In this document: piece after piece, positions 1 to 5,065 of the stretch
How positions within the stretch are numbered: position 1 is the first letter of the stretch
Layout: every line of letters begins with the position of its first letter
Source: an uncultured Planctomycetales bacterium
GTDB taxonomy: Bacteria; Planctomycetota; Planctomycetia; Isosphaerales; Isosphaeraceae
Reading direction: 5' to 3'
Assembly: GCA_937997355.1 (NCBI GenBank)
Contig: CALKTZ010000060.1
Span: forward strand, 1-5,359
Length of the DNA: 5,359 nt
The notes under the pieces: model-generated
Seen by the model: only the letters and a program-made list of their open reading frames with translations
Database searches by the model: none
What the model was told of the DNA's origin: nothing
Position numbers and translations under genes: made by a program

Positions 1-89
1 TTGCGCCCCGGGGGCTCCTCGCTGGCGCTCGTCGACCCCGGCCACCCTTCACCGACCGTATTTCTCCATGGAGACTTGCACTTCGTCCC

Positions 90-142
90 GCGAAAAAGGG
101 GACAGGCACGGCGCTCCGCTTCGAGCCAGTCCCCATTTTCGC
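90..142. repeat. REP-like palindromic repeat
   Basis: Two 14-base arms (90-103 and 129-142) are inverted complements with one mismatch; each contains GGGGAC or its complement GTCCCC and is flanked by A or T runs. Inside the main stem, GGC (105-107) can pair with GCC (125-127) after an A-A mismatch. Short GC-rich stems with such a defect and a bounded length are characteristic of REP elements. The motif GGGGACAGGC / GCCAGTCCCC resembles repeats I remember as frequent in planctomycete genomes, but copy number cannot be seen here. A diverged copy of its right half occurs at 2735-2760. Confidence 0.7.
93..134 (-). terminator. Probable intrinsic terminator of the ceramidase-family gene
   Basis: Read on the minus strand, the GC-rich stem GGGGAC-T-GGC / GCC-T-GTCCCC is followed directly by five T (complement of 93-97), about 40 bases after the stop codon of the leftward gene. 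A strong stem plus a U-tract is the pattern of an intrinsic terminator. The same DNA is the core of the REP-like repeat, so a repeat copy appears to serve as the terminator. On the plus strand the T-run is interrupted (ATTTTC), so termination there is less likely. Confidence 0.5.
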
Positions 143-172
143 TTCAGTTGGTATTCGCTCCGAAACATCCCA

Positions 173-1603
173 TCACTTCTTGGCGACGGCCGCCGAGTTC
201 TCCGCATACAGCTCCTTGAGGAGCTTGATGGCGGCATCGACGAGCATCTCCCCCGACCCCGCGGCGCAACGGGCGCTCACCACCTCATAATTCCCCTGGG
301 TATAGGCGCGCAGGGTGGGGATGTAGCCGATCGCCCCGTTGGCCAGCTCGGCGATCGTCGTTTGCGGGAACGGCGAATCCTGCTTGATGGCCAGCCCGAT
401 CTCCACGAAGATTTCGCCCGGCAGCGAAACCCAGGCCACGTCGGTGCCGAGGGCAATCACCTGCACCTCCACCGGGATCGGCTCGCCGTGGCGCGCCTCC
501 GAATCGAGCACCCGATACGCCCAGACGGCGTCCAGGAAGTTCGGCGGATTCTTCGTCTGATTGGCCCGGTGCTGTTCGACGATCGCCTTCGCCTTGGGGA
601 GATCCTCGGCGGAGAACGGGGCCAGGGGGAGATTCACCGTCACCGACTTCGCCTTCAGCGGCCCCGGCGCGACCGGCTTCAGGTCGGGCCAGGCTTTCAG
701 GATCGAGCCCGTGAGGATGATCCCCATCCGCTCGGCATTGGCGGGTCCCCCCTGCGGCTCGGCCCATTTCACGTTGATGTGGTTGATGTCGCCGCAGCAC
801 CCGCTGGTGTAGCAGGTGACCATCCCCGCCCCCTTCACCTGCCCCATCAGCCGGGAGATCGTGCCCGGCATGTCGGCCGAGAAGAACGCGCCGCCGACGT
901 TGTCGAGGTGGACCGGATGATTCACGTAAGTCATCAGCGGCGCGCGATCCTTGGCCGCTTCGGCATAAACGATATCGACGTCCGGGTCGATCGGCCCGGC
1001 CGGCTTGTGGATCTTGGGGTTCAGCTTGCCGGGGTTCCAGCCGACCGTCCCGTCCTTCATGTGGAACCGGCGGTTGAAGGCGATGCCGGTTTCGGCACCG
1101 CGAGCCGCCAGGATCTTCGCGTCGACGAGCCTGGCCTCGGCCTCCTTCACGGTCTGGGCAATCCGCTTGGGGAGTTCCGCATTCCATTCCTGGGTCAGCG
1201 GATTCTTGCCGCCGAACTCGGCGTCTCGCGAGCCTCTGCCGGTGAGGATCGGCCCGGTGTGGGCGTGCGTCGCGCTGATCATCACGTTGAGGCCCGGGAC
1301 CTTGGTGATGCGCTCGATCTCCGCGCGGGCATCCTCGACCATCCCCCGGGAGGTGCTGATCAGGTCGAGCGAGACCAGGGCCGCCCGGACGCCGTCGCGC
1401 TCCAGCACCACCGCCTTGGCGAACAGGTCGTCACGAATGCCCTCCGACTTGCGTTCGAAATAGTAGCCCGCCATCGGGGTTCCCACCTTGGGCGTGATGA
1501 CGACCGACGCGGCCCCCACCTTCGTCTCCTCGGCGAAAATCGCCCCGCCCGGGCAGGCCGACCACGAAACGACCAAAGCAACCAGCAGAGTTCGGACGAT
1601 CAT
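173..1603 (-). CDS. Secreted neutral/alkaline ceramidase-family (PF04734-like) protein
   Basis: The 476-residue product opens with a signal peptide (residues 1-24, hydrophobic stretch LLVALVV, likely signal peptidase I cleavage after AIFA). The mature start VGAASVVITPKVGTPMAGY and the motif THAHTGP (112-118) match the N-terminal domain of neutral ceramidases, zinc amidases that hydrolyse the N-acyl bond of ceramide. Probable metal-site elements are H113/H115, NHPVH (228-232), LPGE (394-397) and GYIPT (426-430), placed by memory of the Pseudomonas enzyme. The segment expected to hold the nucleophilic serine (GDVSPN type) reads GDINHIN (271-277), so ceramidase activity is doubtful. Length is normal for the short planctomycete members, which lack the C-terminal domain of longer ceramidases. 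The ATG at 1603 is chosen because the signal peptide begins there and GGAG (1615-1618) lies 11 bases upstream; the open frame continues to 1777 but that extension is charged and not signal-like. True substrate unknown. Confidence 0.9.
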   Translation of the reverse strand: MIVRTLLVALVVSWSACPGGAIFAEETKVGAASVVITPKVGTPMAGYYFERKSEGIRDDLFAKAVVLERDGVRAALVSLDLISTSRGMVEDARAEIERITKVPGLNVMISATHAHTGPILTGRGSRDAEFGGKNPLTQEWNAELPKRIAQTVKEAEARLVDAKILAARGAETGIAFNRRFHMKDGTVGWNPGKLNPKIHKPAGPIDPDVDIVYAEAAKDRAPLMTYVNHPVHLDNVGGAFFSADMPGTISRLMGQVKGAGMVTCYTSGCCGDINHINVKWAEPQGGPANAERMGIILTGSILKAWPDLKPVAPGPLKAKSVTVNLPLAPFSAEDLPKAKAIVEQHRANQTKNPPNFLDAVWAYRVLDSEARHGEPIPVEVQVIALGTDVAWVSLPGEIFVEIGLAIKQDSPFPQTTIAELANGAIGYIPTLRAYTQGNYEVVSARCAAGSGEMLVDAAIKLLKELYAENSAAVAKK

Positions 1604-1724
1604 GATGAATGAGGCTCCGTGAATTCGCTGAGAACGTCTCTCCCCGCTCGATGTAACCCGATCCACGGCCGGATGTGAACCGGCTAGTCCCTCGGGGTGT
1701 CTGGACCTTGGTGCGATTGCGACC

Positions 1725-1742
1725 ATTTCGTCTGGACGAAAT
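1725..1742. promoter_or_regulatory. Operator-like inverted repeat upstream of the ceramidase-family gene
   Basis: ATTTCGTC and GACGAAAT form a perfect 8-base inverted repeat around a TG centre. Its core GTCTGGAC recurs at 1699-1706, 31 bases away, close to three helical turns. It lies about 120 bases upstream of the minus-strand start codon and about 170 upstream of the rightward sigma-54 promoter, so a bound regulator could act on either side. No regulator gene is present in the window, and no sigma-70 type boxes were convincing nearby. Confidence 0.35.
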
Positions 1743-1831
1743 TTGCGCGAAAACATATTTTTCCGGATCACCCTCATGACACGTCTCTCCCAGCCAAATC
1801 GCGGAATTTCTTGTCATCGGGCCGGGCATTT

Positions 1832-1851
1832 TTTCCGGGAATTTTCGGAAA
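1832..1851. promoter_or_regulatory. Candidate upstream activator site for the sigma-54 promoter
   Basis: TTTCCG (1832-1837) and CGGAAA (1846-1851) are inverted around an 8-base A/T-rich centre. The centre is roughly 77 bases upstream of the predicted start at about 1919, within the range where activators of sigma-54 RNA polymerase bind. Six-base arms can arise by chance in this composition, so the assignment rests on position. A second, wider pair (ATGACA 1776-1781 and TGTCAT 1812-1817) lies just upstream. Confidence 0.25.
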
Positions 1852-1892
1852 TGTCGTAACCGCGATGAATTTCCAGATCACATTCCAGGAAG

Positions 1893-1908
1893 TGGCCCGA
1901 TTCTTGCA
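1893..1908 (+). promoter_or_regulatory. Sigma-54 (RpoN) -24/-12 promoter
   Basis: TGGCCC-GATTC-TTGCA matches the sigma-54 consensus TGGCAC-N5-TTGCA with a single mismatch and the exact required spacing of 10 bases between the invariant GG (1894-1895) and GC (1906-1907). Transcription is predicted to begin near 1919 and run rightward toward the small membrane protein gene, leaving a leader of about 205 bases. Sigma-54 promoters are silent without an ATP-driven activator, so the downstream unit should be conditionally expressed; the signal cannot be told from this window. Confidence 0.65.
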
Positions 1909-1918
1909 GATGTCCTAT

Positions 1919-2055
1919 GTTGCCTACGGAGTTCTTGATTGAGCCAGGAGAGGAGCGGGCAAGTTCGGCCCCGAATTTCTTCAAGCTCCACGATCAACCC
2001 CGGCCCGAAAAATACCGTTTCCCTCAGATTTTCCGAAAGGTGCTTCGGTTTTTTT
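1919..2055 (+). ncRNA. Possible sigma-54-driven small RNA or attenuated leader
   Basis: A transcript starting at the predicted sigma-54 start site would meet a hairpin with seven T at 2033-2055, giving a product of about 135 bases. It could be a free small RNA, or the leader of the small membrane protein mRNA with conditional termination. No known RNA family was recognised. An ATG at 1917 opens a frame that runs into the small protein frame, but it sits at or before the predicted start site, has no ribosome binding site and encodes no recognisable sequence. Confidence 0.3.
2033..2055 (+). terminator. Hairpin plus T-tract inside the leader
   Basis: CCGAA (2033-2037) pairs with TTCGG (2044-2048) over a six-base loop and is followed at once by seven T (2049-2055). 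The form is that of an intrinsic terminator, but a five-pair stem is short, so read-through is likely. It sits between the sigma-54 promoter and the start codon at 2124, which would permit attenuation. Confidence 0.45.
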
Positions 2056-2100
2056 CCGTCTCGCGCGAGCCACTCATTTTTCGTAGCAGGCACAACCAAC

Positions 2101-2115
2101 CCCTGATCAGGGAGG
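2101..2115 (+). promoter_or_regulatory. Ribosome binding site overlapped by a 12-base palindrome
   Basis: GGAGG (2111-2115) lies eight bases before the ATG at 2124, an ideal Shine-Dalgarno site and the main reason for choosing that start. The palindrome CCCTGATCAGGG (2101-2112) overlaps its first bases; in RNA, CCCT can pair with AGGG over a GATC loop and partly mask the site. At DNA level it could instead be an operator. Confidence 0.6.
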
Positions 2116-2123
2116 CCTTCAAA

Positions 2124-2306
2124 ATGAGGCAGCTTGGTGACTTACTCGTTTGGTGCATCGTGGTTGCGGTGGTTGCGGGCGTCATCTATTTCACGCCGCA
2201 CATCATCCAGCAGGTTTCCAACACGGGATCGCTGACCTTCGCCCCCCACATGCACAGCTCCAATTGTCCCATCCCGTGCGGTCAACTTTCTCAGGATATC
2301 CCGTGA
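2124..2306 (+). CDS. Small single-span membrane protein, 60 residues, unknown function
   Basis: I do not recognise this protein. The ATG at 2124 follows a strong GGAGG site at eight bases. Residues 7-23 are a continuous hydrophobic segment (LLVWCIVVAVVAGVIYF) that should span the membrane once, with a six-residue N-terminus containing R2. The tail of about 37 residues is polar and ends with H42, H44, C48 and C52 in the order HMH-SSN-CPIPC, a spacing that could bind a metal or form a disulfide. There is no lipobox and no clear signal-peptidase site, so it is more likely an anchored peptide than a secreted one. It lies downstream of the sigma-54 promoter with a terminator-like hairpin between, so expression is probably conditional. 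The frame is open upstream to 1917, but no start there has a ribosome binding site. Short length leaves real doubt that it is translated. Confidence 0.55.
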   Translation: MRQLGDLLVWCIVVAVVAGVIYFTPHIIQQVSNTGSLTFAPHMHSSNCPIPCGQLSQDIP

Positions 2307-2692
2307 TTTCTTGAGCTTCTCCGTTCACTCGTCCCCTTGCTTTTGATCTCCCCGGATTTTTGCATCCTCGCGCCCCTAGCGCTCCCACCTTGATGCACAA
2401 CGTTCCCAAGCTTGCCGGGATGCCCGTTTCCGGTTTTGAGCGAACGTTCAATCCAAGCGCGATTTCGACGCTTGGTGCTTGATTTCAGGGCAGCGGCCAC
2501 ACTCGCGTCATCTCGGACGTTCGGTGTGCGCGCAGGGCTTGTCTTCGAAGCGATCCGGTCATCCGTTCTCTCCCCCGAGCCCCGAGCGCGCAACGCCTGG
2601 CGATTTGCCCGGTCGTCCGCGCCCGGGGCTCTTGACATTCCGGAAATCGCGATTTCGACGGGGCCGGAAGGCCACCGCCGTCGGTGGAAAAT
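2307..2692. other. Gene-free region with scattered palindromes
   Basis: No frame here has a credible start, ribosome binding site and protein-like composition. Visible structures are an inverted repeat CCAAGCG / CGCTTGG (2453-2459 and 2469-2475), a perfect 14-base palindrome GAAATCGCGATTTC (2643-2656), and a six-pair hairpin CCACCG / CGGTGG (2672-2687). The 13-mer CGCGATTTCGACG occurs twice, at 2458-2470 and 2648-2660. No clear terminator for the small protein gene is visible. Confidence 0.5.
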
Positions 2693-2864
2693 GCGCGAAC
2701 GAACCCAATTCTCACGAACGAACCCAATCGCTGTGCTCCGAGCCAGTTCCCCTTTTCCGCCGAACGAACCCATTCGCGCCGAACAGGAACCGCGCGAACG
2801 AACCCAATCGCGCCGAACAGGAACCGCGCGAACGAACCCAATTCTCACGAACGAACCCAATCGC
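2693..2864. repeat. Direct-repeat block built on CGAACGAACCCAAT
   Basis: The 14-mer CGAACGAACCCAAT starts at 2696, 2715, 2795, 2829 and 2848, with a one-mismatch copy at 2761; intervals are 19, 46, 34, 34 and 19 bases. Positions 2761-2794 and 2795-2828 are tandem 34-base units differing at one base. The 39-base segment 2693-2731 recurs without change at 2826-2864, so the block is bounded by identical ends. All three forward frames stay open and give the low-complexity peptides ERTQ, RTNP and NEPN. The 34-base period is not a multiple of three, so this is non-coding repeat DNA. There are no variable spacers, so it is not a CRISPR array. Confidence 0.85.
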
Positions 2865-2977
2865 CATGGCCATGACGGGACAATGTCTCATCCAAGCTTT
2901 TCGGTTCGCTCATCGGATATTCACGGAGGGGTTGTAGGCTGTCACCATGTTCGAGATGAATTGATTTCAGGTGTTCG

Positions 2978-3020
2978 GCCTCGCCGCGATGTTTGAGTCC
3001 TGTGTTCGGCTCGGCGAGGC
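2978..3020. repeat. Inverted repeat upstream of the DUF1559 gene
   Basis: GCCTCGCC (2978-2985) and GGCGAGGC (3013-3020) are perfect inverted arms around 27 bases. GTGTTCGGC also occurs twice in the same direction (2971-2979 and 3002-3010), 31 bases apart. It lies 39-81 bases before the start codon, so it may be an operator or a leader stem. Confidence 0.4.
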
Positions 3021-3026
3021 TCCAGC

Positions 3027-3043
3027 GGGAAACCCCGTTTCCC
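3027..3043 (+). promoter_or_regulatory. Leader hairpin just before the DUF1559 start
   Basis: GGGAAAC and GTTTCCC form a perfect seven-pair stem with a CCC loop, ending 15 bases before the ATG at 3059. It leaves the weak GTGAG ribosome binding site (3048-3052) single-stranded, so it could tune translation or protect the 5' end of the mRNA. It has no T-tract and is unlikely to terminate transcription. Confidence 0.4.
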
Positions 3044-3058
3044 CATCGTGAGTTTCGC

Positions 3059-4246
3059 ATGATGAATCGAGAATTTCGGAATTCCAGGGCTTCGACCTCC
3101 CCCGGGGGCTTCACCCTGATCGAGCTCCTGGTGGTGATCGCCATCATCGCCGTGCTGATCGCCCTCTTGCTGCCGGCGGTGCAATCGGCCCGAGAGGCCG
3201 CCCGGCGGGCCTCGTGCATCAACAATCTCAAGCAGATCGGCCTGGGGCTGCATAACTACGAGAGCGCCAACCAGGCATTCCCCCCGACGACGATCCTGGT
3301 CCCCTCGCCGACCGGGGCCTTCGGCTCCTACACCGACCCAGTCACCGGCTCCAACTGGCTGTTCGAATCGTCCTGGAGCGCGTTCGCCCGGATCGCCCCG
3401 TTCTGGGAGCAGGGGTCGTTCTACAACGCGATCAACTTCAACTGGACCTACAGCGCGCCGATGAACACGACGGTGTCGAACACGCCGCTGGCCCTGCTCT
3501 ACTGCCCGAGCGATCCCGGCTCGCGCATCGACGACGGCTCGCTGGGCAACACGCTGGTCGCCACCACGAGCTACGGCACCTGCGACGGCGATTGGTACGT
3601 CCACTCGATCAACTGGGGCGCGGCCAACACGATCGGCCCTCGGAACAGCGCCCTGTTCGGGCCGAACTACGCTCGGTCGATCTCGACGGTCTCCGACGGC
3701 CTCTCCAACACGCTGGCCGTCTCGGAAGGGACCATCGGCCACGGCCAGTTCCGGAGCTGCCAGAAGGCGAACACCGCCGTCAACGACGGCGTGACCGGGA
3801 TCGGCGACTGGAGCCCGACCAACACGCCGGCGCCGGGAGCCCCGTCGAAGGCCGCCCTCGCCGCGCTGATCGGCAAGTGCGGCACCGCGACCGGGAAGGT
3901 CAAGGCCGGCGGGCCGATCGGACACAGCCGGTGGTGCAACGGCGGCGTCTATTACTCGGGCTTCACCACCGCGATGACCCCGAATTCCACCGTCCGGGCC
4001 GTCAGCCGGGCGACCGGCTACGCCAACGCCGGGCAGAACATCCCCCAGGACTGGGACTCGGTCGACGAGAACGACGGGGGCCCCACCTACATGTCCCTCG
4101 AAGCCAGCAGCCGGCACCCCGGCGGCGTGAATTCCCTCCTCGCCGACGGCAGCGTCCGGTTCGTCAAGGACACCATCGCCCCCACCGCATGGCGCGGCAT
4201 GGGCACGATCGCCGGTGGCGAAGTGATCTCCGCCGATCAATATTGA
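3059..4246 (+). CDS. DUF1559 pseudopilin-like protein with H-X9-DG C-terminus
   Basis: The 395-residue product begins with a type IV prepilin signal: a short basic leader ending in GG (16-17), then FTLIELLVVIAIIAVLIALL, with E22 as the conserved glutamate at mature position five and a transmembrane helix at about 18-39. Prepilin peptidase should cut after G17. The following AVQSAREAARRASC-NNLKQIGLGLHNY, YCPSDPG (148-154) and VSDGLSNTLAVSEG (211-224) are standard DUF1559 landmarks. The C-terminus has H353, nine residues, then D363-G364, the prepilin-processing-associated H-X9-DG motif. Planctomycetes carry many such paralogues, thought to be envelope or secretion-system pseudopilins; the exact role is unknown. 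Start: ATG at 3059, with weak GTGAG upstream; the next codon (3062) is also ATG and gives 394 residues. The frame is open back to 2993, but that extension would put 22 extra residues ahead of the leader. A lipoprotein gene follows on the same strand. Confidence 0.95.
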   Translation: MMNREFRNSRASTSPGGFTLIELLVVIAIIAVLIALLLPAVQSAREAARRASCINNLKQIGLGLHNYESANQAFPPTTILVPSPTGAFGSYTDPVTGSNWLFESSWSAFARIAPFWEQGSFYNAINFNWTYSAPMNTTVSNTPLALLYCPSDPGSRIDDGSLGNTLVATTSYGTCDGDWYVHSINWGAANTIGPRNSALFGPNYARSISTVSDGLSNTLAVSEGTIGHGQFRSCQKANTAVNDGVTGIGDWSPTNTPAPGAPSKAALAALIGKCGTATGKVKAGGPIGHSRWCNGGVYYSGFTTAMTPNSTVRAVSRATGYANAGQNIPQDWDSVDENDGGPTYMSLEASSRHPGGVNSLLADGSVRFVKDTIAPTAWRGMGTIAGGEVISADQY

Positions 4247-4268
4247 TCCGACACCAAATCATTTCCCC

Positions 4269-4313
4269 GGACATGGGGTCGGGTGCCCCGCACGACCATC
4301 CGGCCCCATGTTC
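4269..4313 (+). terminator. Branched hairpin after the DUF1559 gene
   Basis: ACATGGGG (4271-4278) pairs with CCCCATGT (4304-4311), extendable by a G-U and a G-C pair in RNA. A competing inner hairpin uses GGTC and GTGC (4277-4280, 4283-4286) against GCAC and GACC (4290-4293, 4294-4297) with a CCC loop. It begins 22 bases after the stop codon. No T-tract follows, so it may be a 3' stabilising structure or a Rho-type boundary and not a strict intrinsic terminator. Confidence 0.35.
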
Positions 4314-4337
4314 CCCACCTCCTGAAACAAACCTCGT

Positions 4338-4571
4338 TCCGAAGCCGCTGACCAAAACTTTTCCGAAGCCGACGACCAAAGTTCCATCGACGACCAAAAA
4401 AATCGCACCAAGGACGCCGAACGAATTCCGCAGGACGAAAGACACCGGGCGAGACCCCAAGGCGACATCCGAACCTGGCTGAAGGCCGCTGACCAACCCT
4501 TTTCCGAAGCCGACGACCAAAGCCCAAACAACGACCGAAAAAATCGCATCAAAGACGCCGAATGAATTCCG
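4338..4571. repeat. Diverged direct duplication with internal 21-23-base units
   Basis: The block 4341-4430 recurs at 4481-4571 with about 11 substitutions and one inserted base, roughly 87 percent identity by eye. Within the first copy, units of the form TTCCGAAGCCG-CTGACCAAA start at 4338, 4361 and 4382 (the last shortened), a period of 21-23 bases. The 50-base spacer between copies shows no similarity to them. The minus strand stays open through both copies, giving two similar peptides containing LVVGFGK, but 7 of about 26 aligned residues differ, so no protein constraint is apparent. It fills most of the 374-base gap between the DUF1559 and lipoprotein genes. Confidence 0.75.
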
Positions 4572-4602
4572 ATCGAATCGCGTTTTCCCCGATCTTCCGA
4601 GC

Positions 4603-4612
4603 GAGGTAAGGA
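4603..4612 (+). promoter_or_regulatory. Ribosome binding site of the lipoprotein gene
   Basis: GAGG (4603-4606) and AAGGA (4608-4612) lie 14 and 8 bases before the ATG at 4621. The second is ideally spaced and fixes the start. Confidence 0.7.
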
Positions 4613-4620
4613 CCGTCGCC

Positions 4621-5010
4621 ATGTTTCGCAGCTTCCGAATGTTGATCGCGGGTTCGATTGTGCTCCTGGCCGGTTCCGGCTGCGGGTCGCAATCGAATCA
4701 AGCGGTCTTCTCGGGCAAAACCCTCCCCGTGAAGGGGATCGTCACCTACAAGGGGAAGCCCCTCACTCGGGGGACCGTCCGCTTCGAGCCCGACGCCGGC
4801 CGGGAGGCGCAAGGGAAGATCGGCCCCGACGGCACGTTCACACTCACCACCTTCCAACCCGGAGACGGCGCCCAGCCGGGAATTCACCGGGTCGCCGTGT
4901 TCACCTCCAGGAAGAGGGAGATCCCCTCGCGGTATTCCAACTTCTCCCTCTCGGGGATCGAGATGGAAGTCCTCGCCGACCGCGCCGAATACGCGATCAA
5001 CCTGGATTGA
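4621..5010 (+). CDS. Small lipoprotein with carboxypeptidase-regulatory-like fold
   Basis: The 129-residue product has a basic N-terminus, a hydrophobic segment (8-18) and a lipobox-like LLAGSGC with C21 as the probable lipidated cysteine; glycine at position -3 is not the commonest choice. The mature part follows a pattern common in planctomycete lipoproteins: PVKGIVTYKGKPLTRGTVRF (37-54), an EAQGKIGPDGTFTLTTF segment (62-78), GDGAQPGIHRVAV (81-93), and a closing IPSRYSN (101-107) plus EVLADRAEYAINL. These are the beta strands of a carboxypeptidase regulatory-like or transthyretin-like domain, probably facing the periplasm or outer surface. Such lipoproteins are frequently found next to DUF1559 genes, as here, suggesting linked envelope roles; the molecular function is unknown. 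Both ends look complete. The good ribosome binding site and the lipoprotein signal support the ATG at 4621. A separate promoter may lie in the upstream repeat region, but none was convincing. Confidence 0.9.
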   Translation: MFRSFRMLIAGSIVLLAGSGCGSQSNQAVFSGKTLPVKGIVTYKGKPLTRGTVRFEPDAGREAQGKIGPDGTFTLTTFQPGDGAQPGIHRVAVFTSRKREIPSRYSNFSLSGIEMEVLADRAEYAINLD

Positions 5011-5029
5011 ATTGAGCGAATCGAATCGA

Positions 5030-5064
5030 CTCGCCGAAGCGAGAACGGGAACGCCGTTTCGGCG
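5030..5064 (+). other. Hairpins immediately after the lipoprotein stop codon
   Basis: CTCGC-CGAA-GCGAG (5030-5043) and CGCCG-TTT-CGGCG (5052-5064) are two adjacent five-pair hairpins. A longer alternative pairs CGCCGAA (5032-5038) with TTCGGCG (5058-5064), which would disrupt both. They start 20 bases after the stop codon and may mark the mRNA 3' end, though no T-tract follows. Confidence 0.4.
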
Positions 5065-5065
5065 G

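Noticed and set aside
1..219. Plus-strand open frame at the left edge as a partial gene
   Set aside because: It runs through the REP-like palindrome and into the end of the opposite gene, with no recognisable protein features.
68..1612. Long plus-strand open frame opposite the ceramidase-family gene
   Set aside because: Arg/Asp/Gly/Leu-rich antisense shadow with no family motif or ribosome binding site; the minus strand holds a clear signal peptide and family motifs.
2439..2450. LexA-type box at GAACGTTC
   Set aside because: The known Gram-positive SOS box needs a four-base gap between GAAC and GTTC; here they are adjacent, and no SOS gene follows.
2632..2660. Sigma-70 promoter starting at TTGACA near 2632
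   Set aside because: No acceptable -10 element at 16-18 bases, and no gene follows within a reasonable distance.
2693..2864. CRISPR array
   Set aside because: Repeats are short, unevenly spaced or tandem without unique spacers, and no cas genes are present.
2412..2996. Overlapping open frames in three phases across the repeat block
   Set aside because: They are open because the repeat unit lacks stops; peptides are ERTQ/RTNP/NEPN low complexity and the 34-base unit shifts frame at each repeat.
2942..4240. Long minus-strand open frame opposite the DUF1559 gene
   Set aside because: Low-complexity Gly/Arg/Val/Asp shadow typical of GC-rich genes; the plus strand encodes an unmistakable prepilin signal and H-X9-DG motif.
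4164..4622. Minus-strand frame with two similar VVGFGK-containing peptides
   Set aside because: Both copies derive from the DNA duplication; amino-acid differences are as frequent as expected without selection and there is no credible start signal.
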